This document shows, piece by piece, positions 1 through 6,415 of a DNA stretch of 7,992 nucleotides (position 1 is the stretch's first letter; every line of letters begins with the position of its first letter). The DNA lies in NCBI GenBank assembly GCA_030832695.1, contig JAURIP010000065.1, forward strand, positions 1 through 7,992, given 5' to 3'. Source of the DNA: Sediminibacterium sp. Its GTDB lineage: Bacteria; Bacteroidota; Bacteroidia; Chitinophagales; Chitinophagaceae. The position numbers were made by a program, and so were the translations under genes. The notes beneath the pieces are model-generated. The model was not told where the DNA came from. It ran no database searches and saw nothing but the letters and a program-made list of their open reading frames with translations.

Positions 1-130
1 AGCCGAACATATGTCAAGCAAGAAGCTGGACGTTATTAAAGGCAGCTACGAAAAGATATTGAAAATTGCTTTGGCACACCTTGAGGAAGATCCCAAGTAT
101 TACCACAAATTGAAAAAAGCCAAGCTATAG
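1..130 (+). CDS. DUF5661-like protein, C-terminal fragment (5' end outside window)
   Basis: The frame is open from base 2 to the TAG at 128-130 and gives about 42 residues. The visible tail includes KIALAHLEEDPKYYHKLKKA. That pattern, an Ala-rich helix followed by HLxEdPxYYxxLkk near the C-terminus, is what I remember as the signature end of DUF5661, a family of unknown function common in phage and prophage genomes. An ATG at 11-13 is in frame, but nothing upstream is visible to judge it. The rest of the family would lie upstream, so this is most likely a truncation by the window edge and not a small gene. The next gene follows on the same strand after 58 nt. The family call is from memory of the motif; the function is unknown. 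Confidence 0.72.
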   Translation, partial: AEHMSSKKLDVIKGSYEKILKIALAHLEEDPKYYHKLKKAKL

Positions 131-188
131 GCGAAAATAAAATACCTTTGGGTATTCATAGTTCTCAAATGCGAGAAAGGAGTCTCCA

Positions 189-665
189 ATGAGGCTGAAG
201 TATATGTTTCTTTTAGTATCGATGCCATACCTGCTGGTGATATTTTATAATCAAATGGAATATTCCAGTTTGAAAAAGCAGGTTTTGTCACAAGAATCTG
301 TACAAAAAGCCGAACAGCTGGTTCAGCACGCTAATTTCATAACAAGGCAAAATAGTTTATTTTTCGACACCAAGTTGCAAATTGTTAAAGCAAATAAGAA
401 ATACAGAGAAGAAATATTATTAAAGCTCAAAAAATCAACTGAGACTGTGCAAAATTATACTGAGGCATATGCCAAGGCATACGATCAAATGAATTATGAC
501 AGGATCAGTGCTTTACAATTTAATATCAGTAAAAAAATGCAGGCATTGACCTCTGCAATTGAAGAAGCTAAATGGATTTTAGATAAAGATCATGATGATC
601 TCGAATTAAGATTCTTGATTCAGAAGGGCATTCATGTATTGATGGAAGCAAGAATTTCATTTTAG
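189..665 (+). CDS. Membrane-anchored, alpha-helical protein of unknown function
   Basis: 158 residues. The ATG is preceded by GAAAGGAG about 7 nt upstream, a good ribosome binding site that fixes the start. Residues 4-20 (KYMFLLVSMPYLLVIFY) form one hydrophobic segment after a basic N-terminus. There is no clear signal peptidase site, so it reads as an uncleaved signal anchor with the remainder outside the inner membrane. Residues 25-155 are charged, lack Pro and Cys, and are predicted helical with heptad-like spacing; the stretch 60-85 is rich in Lys. The size and topology resemble inner-membrane spanins (Rz-type), but no lysis gene is visible nearby and no sequence motif proves this. It could equally be any envelope-associated phage protein. 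Its last 9 nt overlap the 3' end of the convergent glycosyltransferase gene. Confidence 0.75.
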   Translation: MRLKYMFLLVSMPYLLVIFYNQMEYSSLKKQVLSQESVQKAEQLVQHANFITRQNSLFFDTKLQIVKANKKYREEILLKLKKSTETVQNYTEAYAKAYDQMNYDRISALQFNISKKMQALTSAIEEAKWILDKDHDDLELRFLIQKGIHVLMEARISF

Positions 666-1457
666 ATTTTTATACTGATCAAGTAAATCGGTTTTTTCCA
701 TGTGTTCTGCTTGTGTGTGGAATGAAAAATGACTAAACAGACTGTCACCAAGTATTATATTTGGTTTTTGTAATTGTTTAGGCTTATCGCAAGATAGCCA
801 GTCTTCTTCATCTGCTCCTACACTACCTTTAAATTTGTAAAACTCTTCCCCTAGCCAACTGATTACATTGATTGAGCATCTTTTGTAATCTTCTAAAAGA
901 TGGTTTTGAAAAAAATATTTATGTACATCATTTTTATTTATCGCATTTAACAGGCATCTATGTTTTTTTTCGGCTATATAAGGCGTTTCCCATCCCACTT
1001 CATCCAGACAATCGTATCCGATGTTTTCTTCAATTTCCAATGCTTTATTTTTTTGGTGTAAATGATCACAGATGCAGTTGTTAACAATATTGCCGTAAAT
1101 CAAAAAATATTCAGGATTATTGATGCGAAAATCCACGAGATTCAAGACTGAATTTTCACTCATCCATACCACATCATCATCAAATCTAATATACACAGTG
1201 TCTTTTTTTGTGCAATATTTAAAAAACTTGTGTATTTGATATGCGTTTCCCGTTGCTCCCTCAACCCTAATTACATTTGTTTTTTGGTAATTATGATGAA
1301 GAAAATTTATATATTCAATGTCCTCTTTTTTGTTAGTATTTTGCCAAAGCTGCCATTCGTCAATCAGAGGATTATTGATGATGTAATCTTTTAGGACCTC
1401 CAAATATTTTTTGCGACCTGATGGTGTTACTGCTATTATTTTTTTGTAATGATACAT
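657..1457 (-). CDS. Glycosyltransferase-like protein (GT-A type, DDD motif), copy 1
   Basis: 266 residues. Ordered motifs: an N-terminal strand with TPSGR (11-15), DEWQLWQNT (33-41), IHKFF (75-79), TVYIRFDDDVVWM (87-99), FRINNPEYFLIYGNIVNN (110-127), SINVISWLGE (195-204), GADEEDWLS (214-222) and FSHFSF with His243. Asp93-95 is placed like the metal and sugar-nucleotide binding DXD of GT-A enzymes. The later acidic GADEE and His243 suit a catalytic base and a metal ligand. Donor and acceptor cannot be read from the sequence. It is paralogous to the gene at 2424-3317 (roughly 45% identical by eye) but about 30 residues shorter at the C-terminus. The start is firm: AGGAG lies 4 nt upstream, and the ATG overlaps the stop of the preceding gene as TAATG, implying translational coupling. 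Confidence 0.75.
   Translation of the reverse strand: MYHYKKIIAVTPSGRKKYLEVLKDYIINNPLIDEWQLWQNTNKKEDIEYINFLHHNYQKTNVIRVEGATGNAYQIHKFFKYCTKKDTVYIRFDDDVVWMSENSVLNLVDFRINNPEYFLIYGNIVNNCICDHLHQKNKALEIEENIGYDCLDEVGWETPYIAEKKHRCLLNAINKNDVHKYFFQNHLLEDYKRCSINVISWLGEEFYKFKGSVGADEEDWLSCDKPKQLQKPNIILGDSLFSHFSFHTQAEHMEKTDLLDQYKNLK
846..875 (-). repeat. Inverted repeat arm, 30 bp (exact copy in opposite orientation at 3006-3035)
   Basis: Read on the minus strand, this stretch is identical for 30 bases to 3006-3035 on the plus strand. It lies in both glycosyltransferase genes over codons for SINVISWLGE and contains AATCAGTTGGCTAGGGGAA. Identity extends through synonymous positions, while neighbouring parts of the two genes have diverged at DNA level. 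Confidence 0.9.
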
Positions 1458-2359
1458 TATTCTCCTAGAAAATCTAAATTATCTGCTTTTATAAATGTTA
1501 TCGATGGTGTGAAGCCGTCATCTGGAAACATACCCAGACTTTGTTCTTCCCTAATTATCTGTTCTATGCTTTTACCATATTTCCTAGCCATAGACATCTT
1601 TACTATGACCATTTGCATCATCTTTTTCTTGTTTGGAATAAAATAAATGGTCATACCTTCATTAGCATGTACTCTAAATCTTTCAATTTCACGATATGAA
1701 TAATACCTATCCAAATATTCATCTTGTGTTCTTAGAATTGCATCTTGGCTATCTCTATCAGTGCGAAACATGTGAGCCATATCCCCCTCATGAGGCTCTT
1801 CATCAGTCGGTGCCCAATCAAGAATATCTCCGTCACAATATGGATAATAAGGACAACATATATAATCAATCTCTGGGCCTGCTACCACTTTATAATCTTT
1901 AATGATAAAAACGGAATCACATTGCATGCATTTCCGTTTATCCTCCAGATTTAAATGACCATCGACTGGGCTGTATTGCTCTATATATTTCTGTTTGTCT
2001 TTAATGTATAGTTCCCTTGCACCACCCCCCATTTCAAAATCTTCTAATCTGTGATCGTGTTCTTTGTGAATTTTAACTCTTCTCCCTAAAAACCGTTTAA
2101 AAGTATCATCGGGTATAAAATCAAACCATAGTGCCCCGGAATTCTCAGAAACGATCATCTCCCCGGAAATATTATCAAACTGCTCTAAAAGCTCAATTAA
2201 ACGGGTTTGCAGCCCTTTTACAGTGACATCGCACTCGAACAAATCCGTATCGCTTATCGCACTACTTATGATCACTCTGCTTTTGCCAAAATATTTTTTT
2301 ACAAAACTTATGATCTCTCCACCGGCAAGTGCCACATCATCAAAATCATAGATCATCAT
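1457..2359 (-). CDS. Zinc ribbon-containing phage-type protein of unknown function
   Basis: 300 residues, not recognised as a whole. In the middle, KCMQC (144-147) pairs with ICCPYYPYCDGDILDW (167-182), giving C144xxC147 and C168/C169 with C175. This is a treble-clef or zinc-ribbon arrangement; the CCPxxPxCDGxxxDW form recurs, as I remember it, in phage hypothetical proteins. The N-terminal 100 residues begin MMIYDFDDVALAGGE and look like a separate alpha/beta domain. The C-terminal 220-300 carries VHANEGMTIYFIPNKKK and a final helical/strand section. The start ATG ATG is preceded by GGTGGGGGAAAT; either Met may be used. It is the first gene of a two-gene unit with the downstream glycosyltransferase (1-nt overlap) and is bracketed by the two paralogous glycosyltransferase genes. 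Nucleic acid binding is plausible but unproven. Confidence 0.7.
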   Translation of the reverse strand: MMIYDFDDVALAGGEIISFVKKYFGKSRVIISSAISDTDLFECDVTVKGLQTRLIELLEQFDNISGEMIVSENSGALWFDFIPDDTFKRFLGRRVKIHKEHDHRLEDFEMGGGARELYIKDKQKYIEQYSPVDGHLNLEDKRKCMQCDSVFIIKDYKVVAGPEIDYICCPYYPYCDGDILDWAPTDEEPHEGDMAHMFRTDRDSQDAILRTQDEYLDRYYSYREIERFRVHANEGMTIYFIPNKKKMMQMVIVKMSMARKYGKSIEQIIREEQSLGMFPDDGFTPSITFIKADNLDFLGE

Positions 2360-2423
2360 ATTTCCCCCACCAATATTATAGAAATTTTCTGATTATTCAT
2401 AAAGTAACTATGTTAAATTAATT
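2360..2423. promoter_or_regulatory. Divergent intergenic region with a candidate minus-strand -10 box
   Basis: This 64-nt, very AT-rich gap is the only place in the window where genes start back to back. On the minus strand it contains a perfect TATAAT at 2375-2380, about 16 nt before the ATG at 2359. Only weak -35 matches (TTTATG around 2398-2403) lie at proper spacing. On the plus strand, TATGTT at 2409-2414 is the best -10-like hexamer, again without a clear -35. A phage-modified polymerase or an activator could be involved. The position is well supported; the exact boxes are not. Confidence 0.4.
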
Positions 2424-3317
2424 ATGTTTCTTAATAAAAAAGTAGTAGTTGTAACTCCAGCAGGCAGACGACAATCCCTAAAGATATTGGCGAAATATAT
2501 CTTGCCTAATTCAATGGTAGATGAATGGCATCTATGGTTAAATACAAAAAACAATAACGACAAGGGTTATATTGAATCATTAAGCCACCCTAAAATTAAA
2601 ATAATACAAAAACCCGGTACAAACGGACATTGGAACTCAATACACAAATTTTTCCCGGATTGCATAGAAGAAAATACAGTTTATGTGAGAATGGATGATG
2701 ATATTGTGTGGATGGAATATTACTCATTACAAAAACTAATAGAATTTAGAATAAAAAACCCAGAATTTTTCCTAGTATATGGCAATATTGTAAACAATTC
2801 TGTTTGTGATTACATTCATCAAAATTATCAAAAAGTTATTGAAACAAGTGAATTTTTAGGGTTCGACTGGTCAGACCACAATGGCATTATTTGTCCAAAT
2901 GTGGCAATCAAAAAACATATGAATTTATTGGAACATATTTATAATAACACGATTGAGAAATATTATTTTCACAACCACTGGACTATGCCGCTTAACTCAA
3001 GATTTTCAATCAATGTAATCAGTTGGCTAGGGGAACGATTCGCAGAATTTGGCGGCAAAGTAGGAGCAGATGAAGAACAATGGCTTTCTGTAACAAAACC
3101 AACAGAACTTAATAGGCTCAATATTATATGTGGCACTACCTTGTTTTCGCACTATTCTTTCAATTTGCAACGGTACAGACTTAATCAAACCAACATATTG
3201 CAGCTTTATGACGATCTGGCAAATGGAATCTTAAATTTGCCAGACTTTGATTGGAGTAGCTTATCCTGTGATTGTGATTTTAAAGAGTTAAATAAGATAT
3301 TCAAATTGCAATATTAG
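2424..3317 (+). CDS. Glycosyltransferase-like protein (GT-A type, DDD motif), copy 2
   Basis: 297 residues, paralogous to the minus-strand gene at 657-1457 and collinear with it. Motifs: TPAGR (11-15), DEWHLWLNT (33-41), IHKFF (73-77), TVYVRMDDDIVWM (85-97), EFFLVYGNIVNN (114-125), SINVISWLGE (195-204), GADEEQWLS (214-222), FSHYSF with His243, then LQRYRLNQTNILQLYDDLA (248-266), which the other copy has in weaker form. Asp91-93 is the likely DXD. A C-terminal extension of about 30 residues (NLPDFDWSSLSCDCDF and onward) is unique to this copy. The ATG at 2424 is the first in frame after a stop at 2400-2402, but no Shine-Dalgarno sequence precedes it, unlike nearly every neighbour. It stands alone on this strand and converges on the next gene with a 4-nt stop-codon overlap. 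Donor and acceptor are unknown. Confidence 0.75.
   Translation: MFLNKKVVVVTPAGRRQSLKILAKYILPNSMVDEWHLWLNTKNNNDKGYIESLSHPKIKIIQKPGTNGHWNSIHKFFPDCIEENTVYVRMDDDIVWMEYYSLQKLIEFRIKNPEFFLVYGNIVNNSVCDYIHQNYQKVIETSEFLGFDWSDHNGIICPNVAIKKHMNLLEHIYNNTIEKYYFHNHWTMPLNSRFSINVISWLGERFAEFGGKVGADEEQWLSVTKPTELNRLNIICGTTLFSHYSFNLQRYRLNQTNILQLYDDLANGILNLPDFDWSSLSCDCDFKELNKIFKLQY
3006..3035 (+). repeat. Inverted repeat arm, 30 bp (pairs with 846-875)
   Basis: Second arm of the exact 30-base inverted repeat within the paralogous glycosyltransferase genes. The two arms are about 2.1 kb apart and enclose the zinc ribbon gene. Confidence 0.9.
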
Positions 3318-3775
3318 ATATCAGCACAAACCTCTTCAGGATTTCCAATCAAAAATTTCATTGCAGTTAAATAAATGTTATATTTTTCAAGCTCTTCTAC
3401 CGATATTTTTATTTTAAAACCAGACATCATATACATAATGTGTCTGTCTAATCCCGAAAATCCACGAGTACCATATAAAACTTTTTGAGGCTTAAAATAC
3501 TCTTTCTCAAGCATCGGACATTCAGGATCGATCACCCACGGTACCAGCAAATAACTAGTGTCACATTTAGATGCAACCATCCATTGGCTCCAAGGTAACG
3601 GATCTTCTGTGCCAATAAGCGCAACTTTATCAAATTTTTTAGAAAACAAAAAAGCATCAGCTTCTTCCAAGCCTTGTTCATGAATTATATCATACCACCT
3701 GCGCCTGTCTGATATATTAGTCAAGCCAAGCACCATAGCGTCTTCATAAATCATTCCAACAAGATCTGTGTACAT
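3314..3775 (-). CDS. Hypothetical protein, 153 residues
   Basis: I do not recognise it. The start is well supported: ACAGGAGAG lies 7 nt before the ATG. Residues 1-45 are helical and acidic with an RRRWYD cluster (24-29). The centre is strand-rich and aromatic (VALIGTEDPLPWSQWMVA at 51-68, YLLVPWVIDPECPM at 75-88), followed by a basic section with FSGLDRHIMYMMSGF (106-120). There is no membrane segment and no metal motif (isolated Cys71, Cys86, Cys150). It is the last gene of the minus-strand operon, 36 nt after the 62-residue gene. Its TAA overlaps the TAG of the convergent glycosyltransferase, leaving no room for a terminator. A cytoplasmic soluble protein is the most that can be said. Confidence 0.7.
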   Translation of the reverse strand: MYTDLVGMIYEDAMVLGLTNISDRRRWYDIIHEQGLEEADAFLFSKKFDKVALIGTEDPLPWSQWMVASKCDTSYLLVPWVIDPECPMLEKEYFKPQKVLYGTRGFSGLDRHIMYMMSGFKIKISVEELEKYNIYLTAMKFLIGNPEEVCADI

Positions 3776-3811
3776 GGTCTCTCCTGTCTATCCATAGTAT
3801 CTATAGAGGAA

Positions 3812-4000
3812 CTACTTGGCTTTCGAGATCACTCGTTCACAAGGACCAGTATAATCGCTTTTAAGAGCCGTAACTTGCCCAATCCATGTAGCACCCTTAA
3901 CATCTCTTAGAAAGTAAGCGGTTGGCAGCACAACCTTGTCACCAACCTTAAGATTGAGATCGGTCTCGTAAGTGTAATTGCCAACCATAATCCTTTTCAT
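3812..4000 (-). CDS. Small beta-rich protein (possible SH3-like barrel), unknown function
   Basis: 62 residues, MKRIMVGNYTYETDLN onward. The alternation VGDKVVLPTAYFLRD, then ATWIGQVTALKSDY, then CERVI suggests five short strands: the opening strand, a Lys-Val-Gly-Asp-turn strand, a Gly-containing strand, and a last strand, as in small SH3-like or translation-factor-like barrels. This is a fold guess from the hydrophobic pattern and not a family match. The gene begins 7 nt after the TGA of the AcrVA2-like gene, so it is probably translated from the same message. The Shine-Dalgarno sequence is weak (ATGAGTCTGAG before the ATG). The ATG at codon 5 has AAAAGGA only 2 nt before it, too close to be used. 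It may be a partner of the preceding protein. Confidence 0.7.
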   Translation of the reverse strand: MKRIMVGNYTYETDLNLKVGDKVVLPTAYFLRDVKGATWIGQVTALKSDYTGPCERVISKAK

Positions 4001-4007
4001 CTCAGAC

Positions 4008-5117
4008 TCATTTCACATCGTGATTCAGCCTATGATGCGTCGAAATGATCGCATCCAAAGGCTTCAAATCCTTGTTCACTTCATAACTATCAATCCAACG
4101 CCATTCAACCCTTTTATCTGGACCAAGGTGAACCCTTCTCCAGTGGGCCTCACGAGTATGCCAACGCTGACGACTGCCAGTACCAGTGATACCCGATCCG
4201 GAGGGCATGGTGAGCGTAGGAAGCTTCATGGTGACTTTATCAGCGGTAAATGACAAACCGGCACCATGTCTAGGTAAAATGTCCTTAACTTTTTGTCTAT
4301 GCTTACGACCTTCATCTTCATACTTTTTGCCAAGCGGAGCAGACCAGTCCTTCATGGTTGATACCATCAAGGCATTAATTGCAATTCTTGCATAGTAATA
4401 TGCATGGTTGTTAAAGCCATCAGAGTCTCGAAGTCTTTTAATGTTTTGTAAAGATTCTTCGACATTTAGGTTATAATCTGGCATCTTACATCCGAAAGAA
4501 AAATAATTATCTGAAAAGCTTCCATATCCTTTGGGCGTTTTTTCCAAGTAAATATGATTTACTTCCAGAAACCCTTCTTCAGGATCATGATAACAAAAGC
4601 TAAAAATCGGACATGTTGCAGTATGCTCATCAATAAAATCCTGTTCAAGATCTTCAGGGTAAACAACTACCATGGTCTGGTAGGGACATTTAAAATCATT
4701 TACATCAAAATTACATTTTGTCTGCGCAAGTAACTTAGCTCTGTCACGATCAATATGTAGCTCATGGAATCCATGCTTCTTGAAATGTGTAACTGTATCC
4801 CAAATTCTGTTTATTTTGTTAACATCTGTATTGAATCCATATTTTTCAGCAAACTGGTTATATGCGTCTACTACCAAATAAACAGAACTCGAACAAACAA
4901 AAAGACCACCTAAGTCTGCGCCTCTTTTAGAACCTTTAAAATTTGCTGGCAAGTGACTTTCAAAGTCACAAATATGGTCCATATTTTTCCAATAATGCTT
5001 GCTAAAATAAATTTCTGGCACATTTGGATGCTTTTTGCGAATATTTTGTAATATACGCTTATGATCTTCGCTCTGTTTGCTGTAAACGGAGAAGAAATTG
5101 GCCAAATGCTTATTCAT
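4008..5117 (-). CDS. AcrVA2-like protein (candidate anti-CRISPR family member)
   Basis: 369 residues; GGGAGG 5 nt before the ATG fixes the start and overlaps the TAG of the upstream methyltransferase. The most telling part is the C-terminus: HTREAHWRRVHLGP (320-333) followed by VEWRWIDSYEVN (337-348). This matches the HxRxxHWxxxxxG...VxW...xVN block I recall ending AcrVA2 (RPHIRRGHWHGYWQG...VRWQPAVFVN) and its many phage and plasmid relatives. Upstream, FHELHIDRDRAKLLAQT (117-133), CPYQTMVVVYPED (144-156) and GFLEVNHIYLE (182-192) follow the same family's order of a Tyr/Asp segment, a strand and a beta section. A helix at 240-257 precedes a Gly/Ser-Thr-rich linker at 285-315. AcrVA2 blocks Cas12a production by acting on its nascent chain and mRNA. 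Whether this protein does so is unknown; many family members have no tested role. Confidence 0.55.
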   Translation of the reverse strand: MNKHLANFFSVYSKQSEDHKRILQNIRKKHPNVPEIYFSKHYWKNMDHICDFESHLPANFKGSKRGADLGGLFVCSSSVYLVVDAYNQFAEKYGFNTDVNKINRIWDTVTHFKKHGFHELHIDRDRAKLLAQTKCNFDVNDFKCPYQTMVVVYPEDLEQDFIDEHTATCPIFSFCYHDPEEGFLEVNHIYLEKTPKGYGSFSDNYFSFGCKMPDYNLNVEESLQNIKRLRDSDGFNNHAYYYARIAINALMVSTMKDWSAPLGKKYEDEGRKHRQKVKDILPRHGAGLSFTADKVTMKLPTLTMPSGSGITGTGSRQRWHTREAHWRRVHLGPDKRVEWRWIDSYEVNKDLKPLDAIISTHHRLNHDVK

Positions 5118-5126
5118 AATGCCTCC

Positions 5127-5723
5127 CTACTGTCTAATCTCCAATAATCCTATGCCCATAACTTTGTTTTCGCCACATACAAATTCATGGTGCCGATACT
5201 TAAATTTTATTTCCTCCCAAAAACGCACTACCCCACCGCAAGACATCGCACCAATATACTTGTCCCTAATGTCATGGAATACACAGTACTTGGCAAATTT
5301 CCCAACATGATTGAAATCTTCCTTAACAGAATCGTATCTGTGGTCACCATCTATAAAAACAAGATCAAAAGGCATTCTCAAATAATCAAAACTTGTTTTA
5401 TCATAATAAATCAAACCATCAACCTTTTCAGGTTTATGATCAATCGGATCAATAGAAATACATTCGGCATTTGGATTATAAGTTTTTAGATATTTTGATA
5501 TGATTTTAAAACTCACTCCATTAAAAGTTCCAATATTCAGAAATGTACGAATTTTTTTATCCGCAAACCACTCAATCAAGCTTGCAAACTCCTCAGGATT
5601 TTGCCACAAGCCTGTTGAATACGAAAGATACGGTTCATACTGAGGCCCATAGATATTGCCACGGTCATCTATGAAAAGCTTAGATAACAAAATGTCATTA
5701 ATTATATCTTGCTTTAATGACAT
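5127..5723 (-). CDS. Class I SAM-dependent methyltransferase (Methyltransf_24-like)
   Basis: 198 residues, a complete compact Rossmann methyltransferase. Motif I is FLNIGTFNGVS (61-71), the Gly-rich SAM loop. SIDP (90-93) places Asp92 as the likely ribose-binding acid. Then come LVFIDGDHRYDSVKEDF (121-137) with the IDGDHxYxxVxxD signature, VFHDI (148-152) and GGVVRFWEEIK (163-173). The IDGDH and HDI pair is typical of the Methyltransf_24/TylF-like group, which often acts on sugars or small molecules and is common beside glycosyltransferases. The target here is not readable from sequence. The start has AGAGGT 5 nt upstream and overlaps the preceding stop by 1 nt (TGATG), so translation is coupled. 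With two glycosyltransferase genes nearby, a glycan substrate is an attractive inference. Confidence 0.85.
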   Translation of the reverse strand: MSLKQDIINDILLSKLFIDDRGNIYGPQYEPYLSYSTGLWQNPEEFASLIEWFADKKIRTFLNIGTFNGVSFKIISKYLKTYNPNAECISIDPIDHKPEKVDGLIYYDKTSFDYLRMPFDLVFIDGDHRYDSVKEDFNHVGKFAKYCVFHDIRDKYIGAMSCGGVVRFWEEIKFKYRHHEFVCGENKVMGIGLLEIRQ

Positions 5724-6403
5724 CAGTACCTCTTAACGCTGGCTACACGCCAAAAATCAATTTCGTATGTTTTATCACCAATCTCAACTACAACCTTACC
5801 TTCTTTTGTTTCAACAACCCTGCCCCACACATAACCAGAATAAGAACTATATTCCCTTTTGCCAGAAATCACACTTTCAAAGTATGCGTTCCTTCTACCA
5901 AACTCCACCAGTACAATAGCATTTGGCACAACTCTTTTTGCGTAATTAGAACGATTGACACGACATCCGGAAAGTGACTCGGTCAATTTTCCATGCAATT
6001 CAACAGGAATAAAGTTGTCCTTGATATACTTGATTCCCTCTTGATATACTTGCGTCCTTTTTTCTTGATTGGCAACTGCCTCTAATCTGATCTCTTCTTG
6101 ATCGTTGGACCAATTTAAAGATTCATCAAATTTCAGACCCTTAGACACCAATCCACCTTTATATTCAAACGCACCAGCATGAACTAATTCTGCAATCGCA
6201 TAATAATAGAAAAGATTTATAAACCAACCGTCCAGAAAGCATTTTGCAACTAAGTCTTCAGCTTGAATTGGTAAATCGATATCTTTAATTTTCTGCAAGA
6301 TATGATTAGCAACTGCACCCACACTAGCCTTACTGTTGTGCAAGTTTGCACCAAAAGTACTTATTCTATTGATTTCATTAGTGATTACTACATCGACATT
6401 CAT
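5723..6403 (-). CDS. Hypothetical protein, 226 residues, beta-rich C-terminus
   Basis: I do not recognise it. The longest frame starts at 6421, but AGGAGGT lies directly between that ATG and the one at 6403, with ideal 6-nt spacing to the latter. The protein therefore begins MNVDVVITNE. Residues 30-80 include an amphipathic, aromatic helix region (DGWFINLFYYYAIAELVHAG) with no obvious full membrane span. The middle (95-135) is charged and helical. The last 60 residues alternate strands (YVWGRVVETKEGKVVVEIG, then YEIDFWRVASVKRY), resembling a small SH3-like or Tudor-like barrel. It is the first intact gene of the minus-strand operon, and its stop overlaps the methyltransferase start. No catalytic motif is visible. 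Confidence 0.75.
   Translation of the reverse strand: MNVDVVITNEINRISTFGANLHNSKASVGAVANHILQKIKDIDLPIQAEDLVAKCFLDGWFINLFYYYAIAELVHAGAFEYKGGLVSKGLKFDESLNWSNDQEEIRLEAVANQEKRTQVYQEGIKYIKDNFIPVELHGKLTESLSGCRVNRSNYAKRVVPNAIVLVEFGRRNAYFESVISGKREYSSYSGYVWGRVVETKEGKVVVEIGDKTYEIDFWRVASVKRY
6020..6052. repeat. Short direct repeat, two copies of a 13-mer
   Basis: CTTGATATACTTG occurs at 6020-6032 and 6040-6052, a 20-nt period inside the 226-residue gene. Because 20 is not a multiple of three, the two copies are read in different frames (QVYQ and KYIK). The spacers differ, so this may be chance. Confidence 0.8.
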
Positions 6404-6406
6404 ACT

Positions 6407-6415
6407 GCACCTCCT
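6407..6415 (-). promoter_or_regulatory. Strong Shine-Dalgarno sequence that sets the 6403 start
   Basis: Minus-strand AGGAGGTGC sits 3-6 nt before the ATG at 6401-6403. It falls downstream of the alternative ATG at 6421, ruling that start out. Its first bases overlap a TAG (6414-6416) ending the decayed frame upstream. Confidence 0.85.

Noticed and set aside
141..156. Hairpin AATACC/GGTATT between the first two genes as a terminator
   Set aside because: Only a 6-bp AT-rich stem and no T-run follows; too weak to call.
872..1084. Plus-strand open frame of 70 codons
   Set aside because: Antisense to the glycosyltransferase at 657-1457, whose motifs are conserved in its paralogue; no ribosome binding site and unnatural composition.
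3978..4395. Two plus-strand open frames
   Set aside because: Both lie opposite the AcrVA2-like gene, lack ribosome binding sites and read as Thr/Pro/Ser-rich shadow sequence.
5098..5977. Several plus-strand open frames
   Set aside because: Shadows of the methyltransferase and of the 226-residue gene, which have motifs or strong ribosome binding sites on the minus strand.
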